Position numbers and translations under genes: made by a program. A DNA stretch of 64,000 nt from Ursus arctos (Eukaryota > Chordata > Mammalia > Carnivora > Ursidae): assembly GCF_023065955.2 (NCBI RefSeq), contig NW_026622997.1:11890001-11954000 (forward strand). The letters run 5' to 3'. Positions 1 to 10,900 of this stretch are shown here, piece by piece. Below the pieces are notes generated by a model. It made no database searches. It was not told where the DNA came from and worked only from the letters and a program-made list of their open reading frames with translations. Every line of letters starts with the position of its first letter. The first letter of the stretch is position 1.

Positions 1-112
1 TTTCTGGGCTCTTTATTCTGTTCCATTGATCTATATGTCTGTTTTTGTGCTAGTGCTATACTGTTTCGATTGTTATAGCTTTGTAGTGTAGTTTGAAATT
101 AGGGCGTACAAT
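1..112 (-). mobile_element. L1 ORF2 fragment in a RIOK1 intron
   Basis: The opening bases (CTTTATTCTGTTCCATTGAT, then GTCTGTTTTTGTGCTAGTGC) are the antisense of the C-terminal part of L1 ORF2, a stretch repeated in mammalian L1s. The element runs off the left edge. It is a dead fragment inside a RIOK1 intron. Confidence 0.85.
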
Positions 113-295
113 GCTTTAGATAAAGAACACTTTTAAGGAACCTACTGAAACATGATTCAAGAAGGAAAAGCCCATTTCAATTCACAAATATGAATTTTTA
201 AATGATTTAAATGTTGATTTTGGTACCATTGTAGACTTTAAATATTTATGTGTTGTGAAAAAGAAAATTATGTTAACCTTGGAGATCAGTGTACT

Positions 296-485
296 TTTCA
301 AAGATTTATCTATTTGAGAGAGGGAGAGAACGAGTGGGAGGGACAAAGGGAGAGGGAGAGAATCTCAAGCAGACTTCACACTAAGCACAGAGCCCGACAT
401 GGGGCTCGATCTCATGACCCTGAGATCATGACCCGAACCGAAACCAAGAGTCGGTTGCTCAACTGACTGCACCCAGGCACCTCCG
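296..485 (-). mobile_element. CAN-SINE
   Basis: Reverse-oriented SINE: AAAGATTTATCTATTTGAGA tail, GA-rich body, then 'GACATGGGGCTCGATCTCAT' and a tRNA-like head ending 'CACCCAGGCACCTC'. It lies in a RIOK1 intron and is somewhat diverged, with no clear target duplication. Confidence 0.92.
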
Positions 486-928
486 TAGTAGACTTTTCAT
501 CAAAAATCTCAGAGCTACTAGTGTGATGGGTGAGTACAGGGCACCCCATATTTATCAGCAGTTCTAAATCCTTTCCACCATAGCACAGTAGATAATGTTT
601 CCATATAAGATTATGTTCCTTTGTAAGGCATAGCCAGGGGCAGTACTTGCTAATTGGAGCTCCATTCCTTTCTTTCCCACTCTGAAAAGCTTTCAGAAAT
701 GTAAACAAGGGGAAAGAAGGGACTTCCAATCATTTCCTGTTTTATTGTTCAGTAACAAAGTCCTTTTGGGATGTCGCACAGCAACACCAGTGTGTGCAGA
801 GAGCCTGGCTGAGAATCAGTGCTGTAGATGATGACAGATTCCTCTGACGTGATGGGTATGGGATGCTCAGGTAATGAGAGAAGCATGTGAATAACACTTT
901 TGATTTTCCTCTTCTCTGTGTCTGTTAG

Positions 929-1048
929 GTGTTTAAGCGAGCATATATTCCTAGAACCTTGAATGAAGTAAAAAATTATGAAAGGGATATGGATATAATG
1001 ATGAAATTGAAGGAAGAGGACATGGCCATGAATGCCCAACAAGACAAT
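929..1048 (+). CDS. RIOK1: RIOK1 exon A (start of the C-terminal 145 residues)
   Basis: This 120-bp exon encodes 40 residues beginning [14 protein letters not shown] and ending MNAQQDN. I recognise these as RIOK1 (RIO kinase 1), an atypical serine/threonine kinase/ATPase that acts in cytoplasmic maturation of the 40S ribosomal subunit and also binds PRMT5. The segment lies just C-terminal to the RIO kinase fold, and the catalytic residues are in exons upstream of this window. The acceptor is TCTGTTAG and the donor GTGAGT, both canonical; the exon is phase 0 at both ends and joins in frame to the next exon at 1857. No frameshift or stop is present, so the copy looks functional. The protein match rests on memory of the family, without a database search. 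Confidence 0.95.
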
Positions 1049-1229
1049 GTGAGTAGCTCGGTTTGCATATAGCAAGCAAGTTTATAGAGGGAGCTACTGT
1101 CGCACACCCGCCATCTTGAATATTGGCTTCTAATCTCCTGAGATGGCTGATACCCTTTGCATTAATAGGTCCTCTGTGCATATTGGATATAAAGGGAATT
1201 CACTGGTGTTTATGAAAGAAAATGGCACA

Positions 1230-1680
1230 CTTGAGTCCAACAGACTGTAGTTGCAGAAAATGGAAGATTTGTGTAAAGTCTGGGCTGTAAATGGTTATTA
1301 TACAAGGTCCCCTAACATATATATTTCAAGGTCTGGAACGTTTCTTCCTGTGAAAAGGCCAGATAGTAAATGTTTTAGACTTTGCAGGCTAAGAAGCAAA
1401 ATTGACCTATCATGTAAGTCATTATAAAATAAGAAGAAAAAAATTTCCCCAAGTTTTTATTGATGAAATTAAAAGTCCTTTAATAATTGAATACAGCTTT
1501 TCATGATTCCTAATAATGAGAGAAGACTGGAGTTATTTTGGGGAGGAGAATACATTCCATTTAATTGAGAATCAAAGTTAGAGTTTTCTGTTACAAAATT
1601 GGTAGCAAAGGTTCATTTGTAAAAACCATCAGGCTGTAGGTGGGTTGTGGGCCAGAGTTTGCTAATACCTGTATGCTTGG
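1230..1680. mobile_element. Diverged hAT-type DNA transposon remnant
   Basis: Two blocks match a familiar mammalian hAT (Charlie/MER) element: 'GGCCAGATAGTAAATGTTTTAGACTTTGCAGGC' in short form at about 1360-1390, and 'GGTGGGTTGTGGGCCAGAGTTTGCTAATACCTG' at about 1640-1672. Between them is AT-rich unmatched sequence. It lies in the RIOK1 intron 1049-1856. Family assignment is from memory. Confidence 0.6.
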
Positions 1681-1856
1681 TGGGCAAGAATAATACCCAC
1701 TCTATAAACTTTCTGTATTAACCAGGGGATAAATTTTAGGCACCTTTTAATAATCACAGAAGATTATTAGCCCACTGAGTTCTTTTGTAATATGACAGTA
1801 TGTGTTTTTCACTGCCTAGCTTTATGTTGATTCTTCTTTTTCTTTTTGGCTGTAAG

Positions 1857-1910
1857 ATTCTGTACCAGACCGTTACGGGATTGAAGAAAGATCTATCCGG
1901 AGTTCAGAAG
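1857..1910 (+). CDS. RIOK1: RIOK1 exon B
   Basis: This 54-bp exon encodes 18 residues, ILYQTVTGLKKDLSGVQK. The upstream tract is pyrimidine-rich (TTCTTCTTTTTCTTTTTGGCTG) and ends in TAAG; the donor is GTATGA. Both borders are phase 0, so exons A, B and C join without splitting a codon. In the known protein this stretch links the kinase domain to the acidic linker. The small size and clean reading frame support a real exon of the expressed gene. Confidence 0.94.
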
Positions 1911-2408
1911 GTATGAGAACACGTGTTACTCTTCATTTACATGAATACTCTTTGGAAGCGTATAAAACCTGTATACTAGAATTAGACTGACAATCGTATT
2001 ACGAGTATAGGTATTTTCAAAGTTTATGGGAATCTTCAGAAATGCCCCATTTGTGTTCACTTTTTTTAACTGTAAGACTGAAATATAAGCATTTGTGATT
2101 TATTTCTGCCTCTCAATTGTCCTGTTGTTGCTGAGGCATTGATACTTTTTATATCCTGGGCTTCATTTATGAAGTTTTAATGATAACCATGTGTTTCTTG
2201 ATGTTTTTACAGTTAAAACAACAATAACAACAAGGGAATCTGGCCTCATACTGGTATAAAACCTGTTGCAGAGCAGTCTCACGGGTTTAGAAGTCTTAGG
2301 GTTCTGGATTCCTGTAGTGTTTTTTCTTGAAACAGCCTTGTTTTGTTTTGTTTTACATTTTTAGAATGGTGTGGATTAATTCTAATTAAGCAAAAATAAA
2401 GGCAGTTC

Positions 2409-2769
2409 TTGTTTATTTTATTGTTTTGTTTTGTTTTTAAAGTAGGCTTCACGCTGGACCCCTGGGTGGCTCAGTCGGTTAAGCATCTGCCTTCGGCTCA
2501 GGTCGTGATCTCAGGGTCCTGGGATCCAGCCCTGCTTTGGGCTCCCTGCTCAGCAGGGATTCTGATTGTCCCTCTCCCTCTGCCTCTTGCCTCCGCTCAT
2601 GCTCTCTCTCACTCTTTCTCTCTCGCTGTCTCGCTGTCTACCCCAAATAAATAAAATCTTAAAAAAAAATAAAGTCAGCTCCACACCCAGCGTGGAGCCC
2701 AACTTGGGACTTGAACTGATCTGAGATCCAGATCCTGACATTTAACTGACTCAGCCACCTAGGCGCCCC
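2409..2769 (-). mobile_element. Short carnivore SINE split by another SINE
   Basis: The right part, 2669-2769, reads CAGCTCCACACCCAGCGTGG and ends GACTCAGCCACCTAGGCGCCCC, which is a short minus-strand tRNA SINE. Its left end (AAAGTAGGCTTCACGCTGGA, about 2440-2459) is separated by a plus-strand SINE. The repeated 'GGCTTCACGCTGG / AGCTCCACACCCAGCG' flanks look like an imperfect target duplication. Confidence 0.75.
2459..2668 (+). mobile_element. CAN-SINE nested in an older SINE
   Basis: It runs from the CCCCTGGGTGGCTCAGTCGG head to an AAATAAATAAAATCTTAAAA tail, with a C/T-rich body. It interrupts the short minus-strand SINE around it and lies in the RIOK1 intron before exon C. Confidence 0.93.
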
Positions 2770-3492
2770 TATTTGTATGTTCTTAATTAAAGGCTTAAAT
2801 GTGAAGGACCATAGTTTGCTTTTTGAAAATTTACTGTGTCTTTGTTTTTGGAAGAATTGAATTAGGAAAACTCACATGTTCAGTACGTGTTCCGTATAGT
2901 AAGTGTTATAGGGCAGCTGTGCCTTGAGTTCCAGCACATGAAGATTTTGTGAAAACGGGCTAGAAAACCTTTTTGTACGATTGCCTTTTAAAGATTAGTT
3001 TTTCTTATAAAAAGAAAACCTCTAATTTTTAAGAAATGCTCCCTGCTGCTTTAAAAACTGCTAAACTTCAGGGGGACAAAAAGGGCAAATTTCTCTTGCT
3101 TAAATGTTGTTTTCCCTCTTGATTGGATTCATAGTTAAGTGTTACTTGAAATCTGATTCATAGGAAAACAGCTGTGAAGTTATCCAAATCAATCTTTATT
3201 TTTGACTTCTGTCTGTATTTCTCATCCTTCCGAATCCCAGCTCAGTTCTGTCGGTGATCTAGGTCACCCACTGAAGCCCCAGTTCCTTCATTTGGGTGTG
3301 TTCTCGAGCCTCACTCGACGCGCTGCTTCCACGTTTCGTCCCTGATGTTGATTCTGTTCTCGATGTTTCAGTACAGGATGTGGTTGTTCACCATATACCT
3401 GCAAGGCTGAAAAATCTGAATTCTGGCATTAACACATTTAACAATAGGTAACTAAGTGGTTTAGAATAATGTGGTTTTGTAATATTTTCAAG

Positions 3493-3645
3493 GTCCCTGC
3501 ACTTCTAGAAAATCAGGCTAAGGAAAGGGCTTGTTCTGATTCAGAAGATGCTGGAAGCTCTGAGTGTTCGGACACAGATTCTGAAGAGCAAGAAGACCAG
3601 GCCTGCTCCCGGAAACCCACTGCTGACACTGAAGTTGACAAAAAG
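3493..3645 (+). CDS. RIOK1: RIOK1 exon C (acidic linker)
   Basis: This 153-bp exon encodes 51 residues starting VPALLENQ and ending DTEVDKK. The middle is very acidic and serine-rich ([22 protein letters not shown]), which gives many possible casein kinase 2 sites and suggests a disordered region. The acceptor is TTTTCAAG and the donor GTTAGC, both phase 0. Reading through the donor gives a longer open frame to 3723; that is retained-intron read-through and not a separate gene. The acidic character matches the C-terminal tail of RIOK1 in other mammals. Confidence 0.95.
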
Positions 3646-4501
3646 GTTAGCCGAGGACTCAGTTTCCCTTTTTCTTCAGCATGGCCGCAAAGCCAGTCTC
3701 ATTTCTCTTTGCTCAAGAATTAGATTATTAGATTACTAGATTATGGTGGCCGAAAACATTATTGATCAGTAAGTACTTCTAGTTGTAGTGCCAGTTTCTA
3801 AGTGTGAACTTTGCCTGTGGAGGTCACATCATGTAGAGATTGGGCTTCTGTTAGGAGCTCCCTGGGCACTGCCTTGAGAGAGGACACACTGAATTCATCG
3901 ATTAGAAATGATTGTCATTCACCTGAAACACAAATGATGTTGGAGTTGTTCCATGGTGAAATACTGAAGGGCCATCTCACAGGGGATTTGCAGCTCAGCC
4001 AGTGTTTCCAGAATCTAAGAGACTTATTCCACTCCTAGCTATCAGCATAAGAGATGCTACTGATTGAATGATACATGACTGCTGTGTAAATGTTACTCTT
4101 CTTTTGTCATTTAAACCTTTAAACCTTAAAACTTTGGGGGCCGTAAGACTTCTGAGAGACATACCCAAGCTAACGCACACATTTTCTTTCTTTGTTTACT
4201 GCAAATACTTTGTCTTTTCCCAATCTTTGTTTCTGTTAGAATATGAAACTTGTGAAGAAAAGTAGTTGCAAACATTTAATAGTCCTCCCAAATATTTCTT
4301 TTTGGTGCTCTTCAAACTTCTGTTAAGAAACCCTAAAGACAAATTTGGAACCAAATTGCACCACCACATCCTAATCATTTTCATCTTTTCCTCTTATACT
4401 CACTTTTATCCTTTCTTAGATTTTCTTACTTAGTTCTGATAGTAAGATGAATCCTCTGAGTGAAATCTGCAGGTTCCTTTGTTTTTGTTTTTATTTTACA
4501 G

Positions 4502-4612
4502 GAAAGAAAAAAGATGGTTAAAGAAGCCCAGAGAGAGAAAAGAAAAAACAAAATTCCAAAGCATGTGAAAAAAAGAAAGGAGAAGACAGCCAAGATGAAA
4601 AAGGGCAAATAG
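4502..4612 (+). CDS. RIOK1: RIOK1 last coding exon, basic C-terminus and stop
   Basis: The acceptor TTTTATTTTACAG leads into 36 codons ([10 protein letters not shown]...KMKKGK) and a TAG stop at 4610-4612. Roughly half of the residues are lysine or arginine, so the tail can act as a nuclear localisation or rRNA-binding segment (inference). The frame follows directly from exon C. With exons A-C this gives 145 residues; the full mammalian protein is near 568, so about three quarters of the gene lies upstream of the window. Confidence 0.95.
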   Translation, partial: ERKKMVKEAQREKRKNKIPKHVKKRKEKTAKMKKGK

Positions 4613-4832
4613 AACCAGAACTCGAGACATAGCATAATCTTCCGTCAGTCGCTTTTCCCGCCTGCGTGCGTGGTGAGCTGCGTCTGGAAGGGGTTCTCAC
4701 GGCAGCGTCACGAAGGTGGAGTCACGTGTTCTCGTGTAATTACGTAACAAGCTCTAAGCTCTCCAGTCTAGATCCGCCTCTGGGTGGTGGTATTGACAGA
4801 GGATTTATTAAACTACTATTTCAATGAAGAAC
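4613..4832 (+). other. RIOK1: RIOK1 3' UTR
   Basis: About 220 bp follow the stop codon to the predicted cleavage area. The first part is GC-rich, with several CpGs (CGTCAGTCGCTTTTCCCGCC), and the end is AT-rich. The 3' boundary is inferred from the poly(A) signal at 4807 and is not visible directly. Confidence 0.7.
4807..4812 (+). terminator. RIOK1: Poly(A) signal ATTAAA of RIOK1
   Basis: ATTAAA, the commonest variant hexamer, lies 195 bp after the stop. A T/GT-rich stretch (TTTAATGTGTTTTTTG) at 4871-4886 could serve as the downstream element. No AATAAA closer to the stop was seen. Cleavage is expected 10-30 bp downstream. Confidence 0.65.
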
Positions 4833-5184
4833 TTTATACAATTTTATTTTTATATATATATTTTTTCTCCTTTAATGTGTTTTTTGAAGCATCATAAATA
4901 TTTAAATGTGACCAACATCCATAGTCTTTGTGTAAGTGTAAAGGCACTTTGGACAGACTTGGGCAGATTGTTTTTGCTTTGCTCCTACATGCCAGGGACC
5001 CATCTGAAATCATTTGATCCTAGGGCCACAGTTTCTGTAGAAGAGAATTTCACATCTACGCAGGTACACAGGTGGCTGTGGACGTGATCATGCACTACGA
5101 CTCTTCCTTCCGTGTGCATTGCTGCTCATTTGGGATGCACTTACTCTTCATCCTTGTTACTCTTTTGAGTTAAGACATCCCAGT

Positions 5185-5995
5185 TCATAAGCTATTTCAC
5201 TGTTCATTCATTCATCGAATATTTGAGTGTTTTAGGTGCTAGGGACATAGCAGTAAACGAAGCTGAAAAATTACTACCTTCAGGTAGTTTACATTTTGAA
5301 AGCCAGCCATTAAACAATAAAAAACAGTATCAGTTAGGTGGTAAATTCTATGGTGTGAAATAACGCAGAACAGAGAGAATGCTTGGGGAGGTGGGAGTTG
5401 GCAGTTGTAAAACAGGCCACACCGAGCAGCTATATTTGAGCAAATACTTGAAGAACATGAGTCATGTGTGTATCAGGAGAGAAGAGTATTCCAGGCAAAG
5501 CAAATGGCAAGTGTGAAGGCAGAAACCCTGGGGCAGAAGTGTGCCTGAAATGTTCCAGAAACAAGAGGCTCCCATAACCGAGAAAGAGATCAGATGGTGC
5601 TAGGCTATGAGAGGGTTTTGAGCAGAGGAATGATATAATCTGGCTTGTGTTTTGGAAGGATCTCGCTCACTCTGGCCTCCATGGAGACCTGAGTAGGAAG
5701 CAAGGGTGGGAGACCAGAGGGGCGGTTACTGTAGTAACCCACGTGAGAGCTGGTGATGGCTCCATCTAGCATGGTAGCAGCGGACATGGAGAGAGGTGGG
5801 ATTCTAGGTATAACAAAAAGTGGAGCGAACTGGATATGCTAAGGGAATATGTGGGGCGTATGACAAAGCGAGGGATGACTTCAGGGTTTATGCCCTAAGC
5901 AACTGAGAGTTGCAGTTGCCACTTCCCGTGTTGGGAAGGAATGTGGCTGGGGCAGGGTTGGGGTAAGCTTCCATTGCAACAAAAGTCAAAAGAAG
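5185..5995 (-). mobile_element. LINE L2 fragment
   Basis: It opens with TTCATTCATTCATCGAATAT and 'TAGGTGCTAGGGACATAGCA', then 'GAGTATTCCAGGCAAAGCAA', 'GAGGGTTTTGAGCAGAGGAA' and 'GTAGTAACCCACGTGAGAGC'. This ordered set of landmarks is the antisense of the L2 3' region. It is old and holds no coding capacity. It starts about 350 bp beyond the RIOK1 poly(A) signal. Confidence 0.8.
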
Positions 5996-6077
5996 TGATC
6001 AATTTTTAATTTTTCTTCCCATGTATTTTTTATTGGAAATGCCTATTTTAGCCCTTGCATCAGAAACAGTTGGCATA

Positions 6078-6277
6078 GGGGCGCCTGGGTGGTTCAGTCG
6101 TTAAGCGTCTGCCTTCGGCTCAGGGCATGATCCCCGAGTCCTGGGATCCAGCCCCATATTGGGCTTGTCCGCTGGGAGCCTGCTTCTTCCTCTCCCACTC
6201 CGCCTGCTTGTGTTTCCTTTCTCGCTGGCTGTCTCTCTGTCAAATAAATAAATAAAATCTTTAAAAGAAAAGAAAAA
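6078..6277 (+). mobile_element. CAN-SINE, 'bear-type' body
   Basis: Full-length, starting GGGGCGCCTGGGTGGTTCAG, with CTGCTTCTTCCTCTCCCACT in the body and an AAATAAATAAATAAAATCTT tail. Flanks AGAAACAGTTGGCATA (6062-6077) and AGAAACAGTTGCTATA (6278-6293) are a near-perfect target duplication. Confidence 0.96.
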
Positions 6278-6293
6278 AGAAACAGTTGCTATA

Positions 6294-8070
6294 AATGAAC
6301 TTAGTTTCCCTGAAAGTGAAGCTTGCATCTCGTTGTTTGAAGGTTGGTATGCTACTGGGGATGGGGGGCGGTCAGCTGAACTTTTAAAATATTAGGTTGC
6401 ATTTATTATGTTCATACTGTCCTCTCCTCCTGACTTTAAAAAGTTTCAAAATCCAAAATGCAATTTAGGTGAAATACAACAATAGCCCCTCTAAAATATT
6501 CTACAGTTAGCCAAAGAGAAACAGAAACAGCCTTAGCAATCCTGTACACATGTGGGGGTTTTATCTTCAGGATCTTCCCTTTCTTGTATGTGTTTGGTCT
6601 TACTCTCCCACAAGGTGTGTTGGGCGGGGATTTACGCTCCTCAGGGCTCTCTTTTCTACATCTAATGCAGTTACAAAGTTCGGAATCCGTTTCTCTTGGG
6701 CAGAGGTAGTGTCAGCAAAATAACAGGGAAAATACATTCTCATTGGCATTGCTGCCAGGAGGAAGTGGTTCCTACAATTTGGGACTGTCAGGGGATTCTA
6801 ATTTGAGGAACATTCTTCTGATAACTGTCTTGCTGATAATCTGTTTCCTTGTTTGGATTCAGGGCTGCAGGCTGTACCGACTAGTAACCACTGTTAATAT
6901 TTCTGGCAAACTTGTCTGAAACCATGTTTCCCCGTTCCTGTCTTTCTCACCGGAAGGCTTGGGAGAAGGAGCGTATTCTTAGGCGAACTTATAGGGCTAC
7001 TTGCTGACTTTGGTTGCAACTGAATTTTGAGTGCTTGACAGGTTTGAAGTACCCATGGATTCGTTATTGGTTGTACAGTTACTTTCCATTTGGGGAGGTG
7101 GAGTTTGGGTCTTGACTCAAAGTCGGGGACGTAACTTTCTCAGTTGTATCTGATTTCCTGTCCTCTCTTTTGTTGATATTCAATCCTTCCGAATAACATG
7201 TTTCTGTTTACTGTGAAAAATTGGCATCATTTCTTTGAAGCACAAAATCACAGCTCTGTCCTGTGCCGCTCCAGTCGTCCTTCCTTTGACAAAGCCGTTG
7301 GGGAACAGAACTTCCCCTGGCCCAGGCGCTCCAGCGTTTGAGCATGTCCTTGCAGCGAAGAGACAGGGACTGTGGCAGCTGTTTGCCTCAGTCTGACCAA
7401 ATAGGAACCCAGGGTTCTGGGCTGGCATCAGGTCTTCAGCTTTATTTCTGCTTGATGAAGGTGGACTCAAGAGATTAGAAAACTCTATGGTTTGGTACTA
7501 AGTTGTTTGAGAAGATCTCTTCTTTTCGTGAATATTCTATTGAGTTCAGTGCAAGCAGCTTGCTGTTTCTTGGTAGCAGGCCTATCCTGTTTTGTGGCTA
7601 TGACTTCATTAATCTTTTGGCTCAGAAAATGAAGAGTTGAAAAAAAAAACTTCTTCTAGAAGCTGGTAAAAATTCAGTTTAAGGACATCTCAGATGTCAT
7701 GGGCTCCATGAAGACATGAAAATCCTTTCATTTTCGAAAGCTTGACAGGTTTTCTAATTTTTAGTTGTCTGTACACATAGGAAGTAGAGACCATGCCCAT
7801 TCAGAGCTCTACCTTGATTTCTGGGGGTTACTTTTTGATGATGAAAGAGTTGCGCGGATCAGCAGCTCCTCAAAGTTTAGTTTCTTAGGAAGATGCTTTG
7901 TGACCACATCAGATGGACACGGTTTTCAACCATGGGTGATCATAAAGCAAGAGCTCTTTATGATTTGTCTCTCAAATCGCATTAAGTTATCACACTTCCT
8001 ATATTTTGTTTGCAGTTTTTCACTCCCATAGCCTTTGGATTTGCATTGCCTTGGATAGAAAGGCTTTTAT
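6294..8070. other. Intergenic, no gene recognised
   Basis: This is about 1.8 kb of unique-looking sequence. It contains only short chance reading frames on both strands, for example at 7180-7470 and 7765-8031, none resembling a known protein. No splice-bounded exon or promoter stood out. Very old repeats could be present below what I can recognise. Confidence 0.6.
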
Positions 8071-8084
8071 AAATGTCCCAAGGG

Positions 8085-8280
8085 AGGGATGCCTGGGTGG
8101 CTCAGTCAGTTAAGCATCTGCCTTCAGCTCAGGTCATGATCCCAGGGTCCTGGGATGGAGTCCCGCATCAGGCTCCCCACTCGATGGAAAGTCTGCTTCT
8201 CCCTCTCCCTCTGCCTGTCATTCCCCCTACTTGTGCTCTCTCTGACAAATAAATAAAATCTTTAAAAAAATAATAAAAAT
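8085..8280 (+). mobile_element. CAN-SINE
   Basis: Runs from GGGATGCCTGGGTGGCTCAG to AAATAAATAAAATCTTTAAA. Flanks AAATGTCCCAAGGG and AAATTGTCCCAGGGG form an imperfect target duplication. The body is the C/T-rich 'CTCCCTCTCCCTCTGCCTGTC' type. Confidence 0.95.
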
Positions 8281-8295
8281 AAATTGTCCCAGGGG

Positions 8296-9917
8296 TAATT
8301 GTAGTACAGGGTATCAACTCATTTAAGCTAGTTTCTGAAAGAGAAGATGCCTTTCTTGTATCTGTGTCTTCCAGAGATCTCAGTCCCGGTTGACCGTGTT
8401 GTGGAAACCTCTGGACTTGAATTTGGAGAACCAAGGCTTGAACTGGTGGAATTCTTGACTGGTTTTTGGCTTCCCTTCATTTTCTGTGTCGCTCCACATC
8501 CTGCTTTGAGTGCTGGCGGGCCATGATTATGAGGAGGTGGCTGTCCCACAGCTGGACTAACCACACAGCCATAAAGGCCTTGTCTTCGGGTTTTTGTTTT
8601 GTTTTGTGTTCCAGAATAGTAAAGGGGTCATTTAGTGTGTGGGCAGAGCTATCTCTAGCTCTCTGGAGAGGTTCCCATGTCTCATTAGTGCTACTTTGTA
8701 GTTTTGTTTAAAGGCTGATCAACTTCATCATCTTTGGGTGAAATTTTAGCCTTTACACATCCTCTTTGTGAATGTTGTGGGGTTCTAGATTTGTCAGTGA
8801 AAAAGTGGTAGGTCCTTGGGGCCAAAGACTTGTTGGAGTCAGGATGCTGGAGTGCAGAAGCTGGAAAGACCGAGGAGGTGAGAGAATGGGATATTTAAGG
8901 TCATACTTGTGGAGGGTTGCCCTTGGTGTCATATCTGAGCTGCAGCCGTGGGTGTGAGTGGCTGCAGGAAGGGAGCAGACGAAAGCACTGAAGGCTGGAA
9001 GGTCTAGGAACTGAGGCCAGGGCTTGGCAGGGCCGTCTGTGCTAGGACAGGCCTCGTTTTAGAGTGTCCGTAAGGGCCCTGCTTAGATCCTCAGGGAGAG
9101 AAGGGAAGTGGGCCAGGAAGGGGATGACATCGATGCCTGCCACCTGGAGGGGAAGTGAGTGGTGTCCGATGACATGAGATTAGGGGCGGCAGGGCAAGCA
9201 GTGCCCTCAGGAGAGCCAGGGTTTAAATGGGCTAAGGAAAAGGGGACCGTCAGAGGAGGCTCCGAGGGCACGAGGCTTTTTACTGGTGTCTGACCAGGAG
9301 TTCCGAAAGGCCTTGTGGGGGTGTTTCAGGACTTAGAAAGGTGGGAAGGGGTCTGTTTGAGCTCAGATGCAAGCCCCTTGGTGGCGCTGGTGGCTTCATG
9401 TTCTTTGAGCCTGATGCCATTAAGAAGGCCAATGCCGTGACTACGATGGGGATAGTAGCAGTGCTCACCTCACAGAGTTTGTGTGAAGGACGCTGAGGCT
9501 AGCCACAGGCAGCTTGGTGAGGGGCAGAGCCCACTGCTCAGTCACTGAGAGGGGACTGCCAGACATGTGGGTGCTTCTGCTGCAGTCTAGGGAGAAGCAC
9601 ACAGAACCACTTTGCTTCCTGCAAAAGCCACTGAACGCGACTCCACGTGGCCTCCAGATGGGACCAGCAGTGACAGGACATACTCAGCTCACAGGGACGG
9701 GGTAATTGAGGCTGGGAGGAATCGGTCAGCCAAATCTGAGTCGGAAGGTCTGTTAGGGAAAAAGGAAGAACTATTATAAAACGTGAAAGAAGTCTTAAGA
9801 GACATGCATCCCAGCGCTGGGGACTTCGTTTGGATCCTGATCAACCAAAGCAGTTGTAAAAAGATGGACTTGTTTTTCTTTGTTAGACGAACAGAAAAAA
9901 ATTAAAATGGTGTAGGT
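8296..9917. other. Intergenic, weak MIR remnant only
   Basis: The stretch is moderately GC-rich from 8,900 to 9,700. A short MIR-like piece lies at about 9440-9500 ('GGGATAGTAGCAGTGCTCAC', 'CTCACAGAGTTTGTGTGAAG'). Small reading frames on both strands resemble no known protein. Confidence 0.55.
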
Positions 9918-10049
9918 GTTAGATGGTAGGAAGGAGCTGTGATTGTACTGGATACGAGGGGGTTAGATGGCAGGAAGGAGCTGTGATTGTACTGGGTACG
10001 AGGGGGTTAGATGGTAGGAAGGAGCTGTGATTGTACTGGATACGAGGGG
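9918..10049. repeat. Minisatellite, 44-bp unit x 3
   Basis: Three tandem copies start at 9918, 9962 and 10006, each beginning GTTAGATGG, running through AGGAAGGAGCTGTGATTGTA and ending GATACGAGGGG. A partial fourth copy starts at 10050. Copies differ at one or two bases (TAGG/CAGG, GGATACG/GGGTACG), so the array is recent and may vary in copy number. Confidence 0.95.
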
Positions 10050-10079
10050 GTTTTGTTCCATTTGAAAAATTGTGTTCCG

Positions 10080-10262
10080 TATGGACTGAAGTCTTTATGC
10101 ATCTAACAAATAGGATATCTGGGATTGCTGGAACATACTCCCAGTTATAGTAGATGAAACAAGGTCAACAGAACGTTAATAATGGCTAAAGCTGAGTAAT
10201 GGGTGTATAGGGATTCATTGTATTACTCTATTTCAATGTATAAAAGTTTCCATAAGAAAAAG
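10080..10262 (+). mobile_element. Old L1 3' end
   Basis: Landmarks 'AATGGCTAAAGCTGAGTAATGG', here shortened, then 'GGGTGTATAGGGATTCATTG' and 'AAAAGTTTCCATAAGAAAAA' match the 3' UTR of old L1M/L1ME elements in sense orientation. Family level is uncertain. Confidence 0.65.
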
Positions 10263-10609
10263 GGCTTTTTTAAATGAGTTTAAGTATATCAAAATACAGT
10301 TTGTCACATAGTAGTAGTGTCTATATATTTGTCTTGTTATTATTTTTAAGTAACTTTTTTTTTTTTTTACCTAGGCATCAGGGTTCAATCACATGGGCCA
10401 AAAAGGTTGATCTAAGCAGAATGCCCACTGACTGATGCTGGTGTCACCTGGCGTCACTTGAAATGACCTTTTGGCTCTGAAGTTCAGATGCTACTAGTAG
10501 GTTGCCGTTAGAGAACCTGTATATTGAACAAAGGCTGATGGAAGTTTTAGTTCTGCCAAACCCAGCCCTTGTTTTAAAATGTGACGCCATCTTCTGAGCG
10601 CCCTGTCCT

Positions 10610-10900
10610 AACCACTCTATTTGGAATTGCAGTCTGCCCCCTTCCCTGGGGCCCCTACACACCTGTATTACCTTTCCTGTACATCATTTTCCTAGACTCT
10701 TTTAAGTAGCTTATTTACATATTGAATTTACTTATGTATATATCATGCGTCTTCGCTCACCTCCCAAACTCTGACTAGAATGTGACCTCCATGAGGGCAA
10801 GGATTTTTACCTTTGTTCAGTTTTGTGTCCCAGCACCTAGCATGCTGTCTGAAGCGTAGTAAGTGCTCAATAAATATGTAGTGATTAATAGGTTGTGTTT
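10610..10900 (+). mobile_element. LINE L2 3' end
   Basis: It contains 'GAATGTGACCTCCATGAGGG', 'TGTGTCCCAGCACCTAGCAT' and 'TAGTAAGTGCTCAATAAATA', the ordered terminal landmarks of L2. The end is followed by an A-run near 10904-10914. Confidence 0.85.

Noticed and set aside
3469..3739. Two small overlapping frames
   Set aside because: One is RIOK1 exon C read through its donor; the other is the same exon in the wrong frame.
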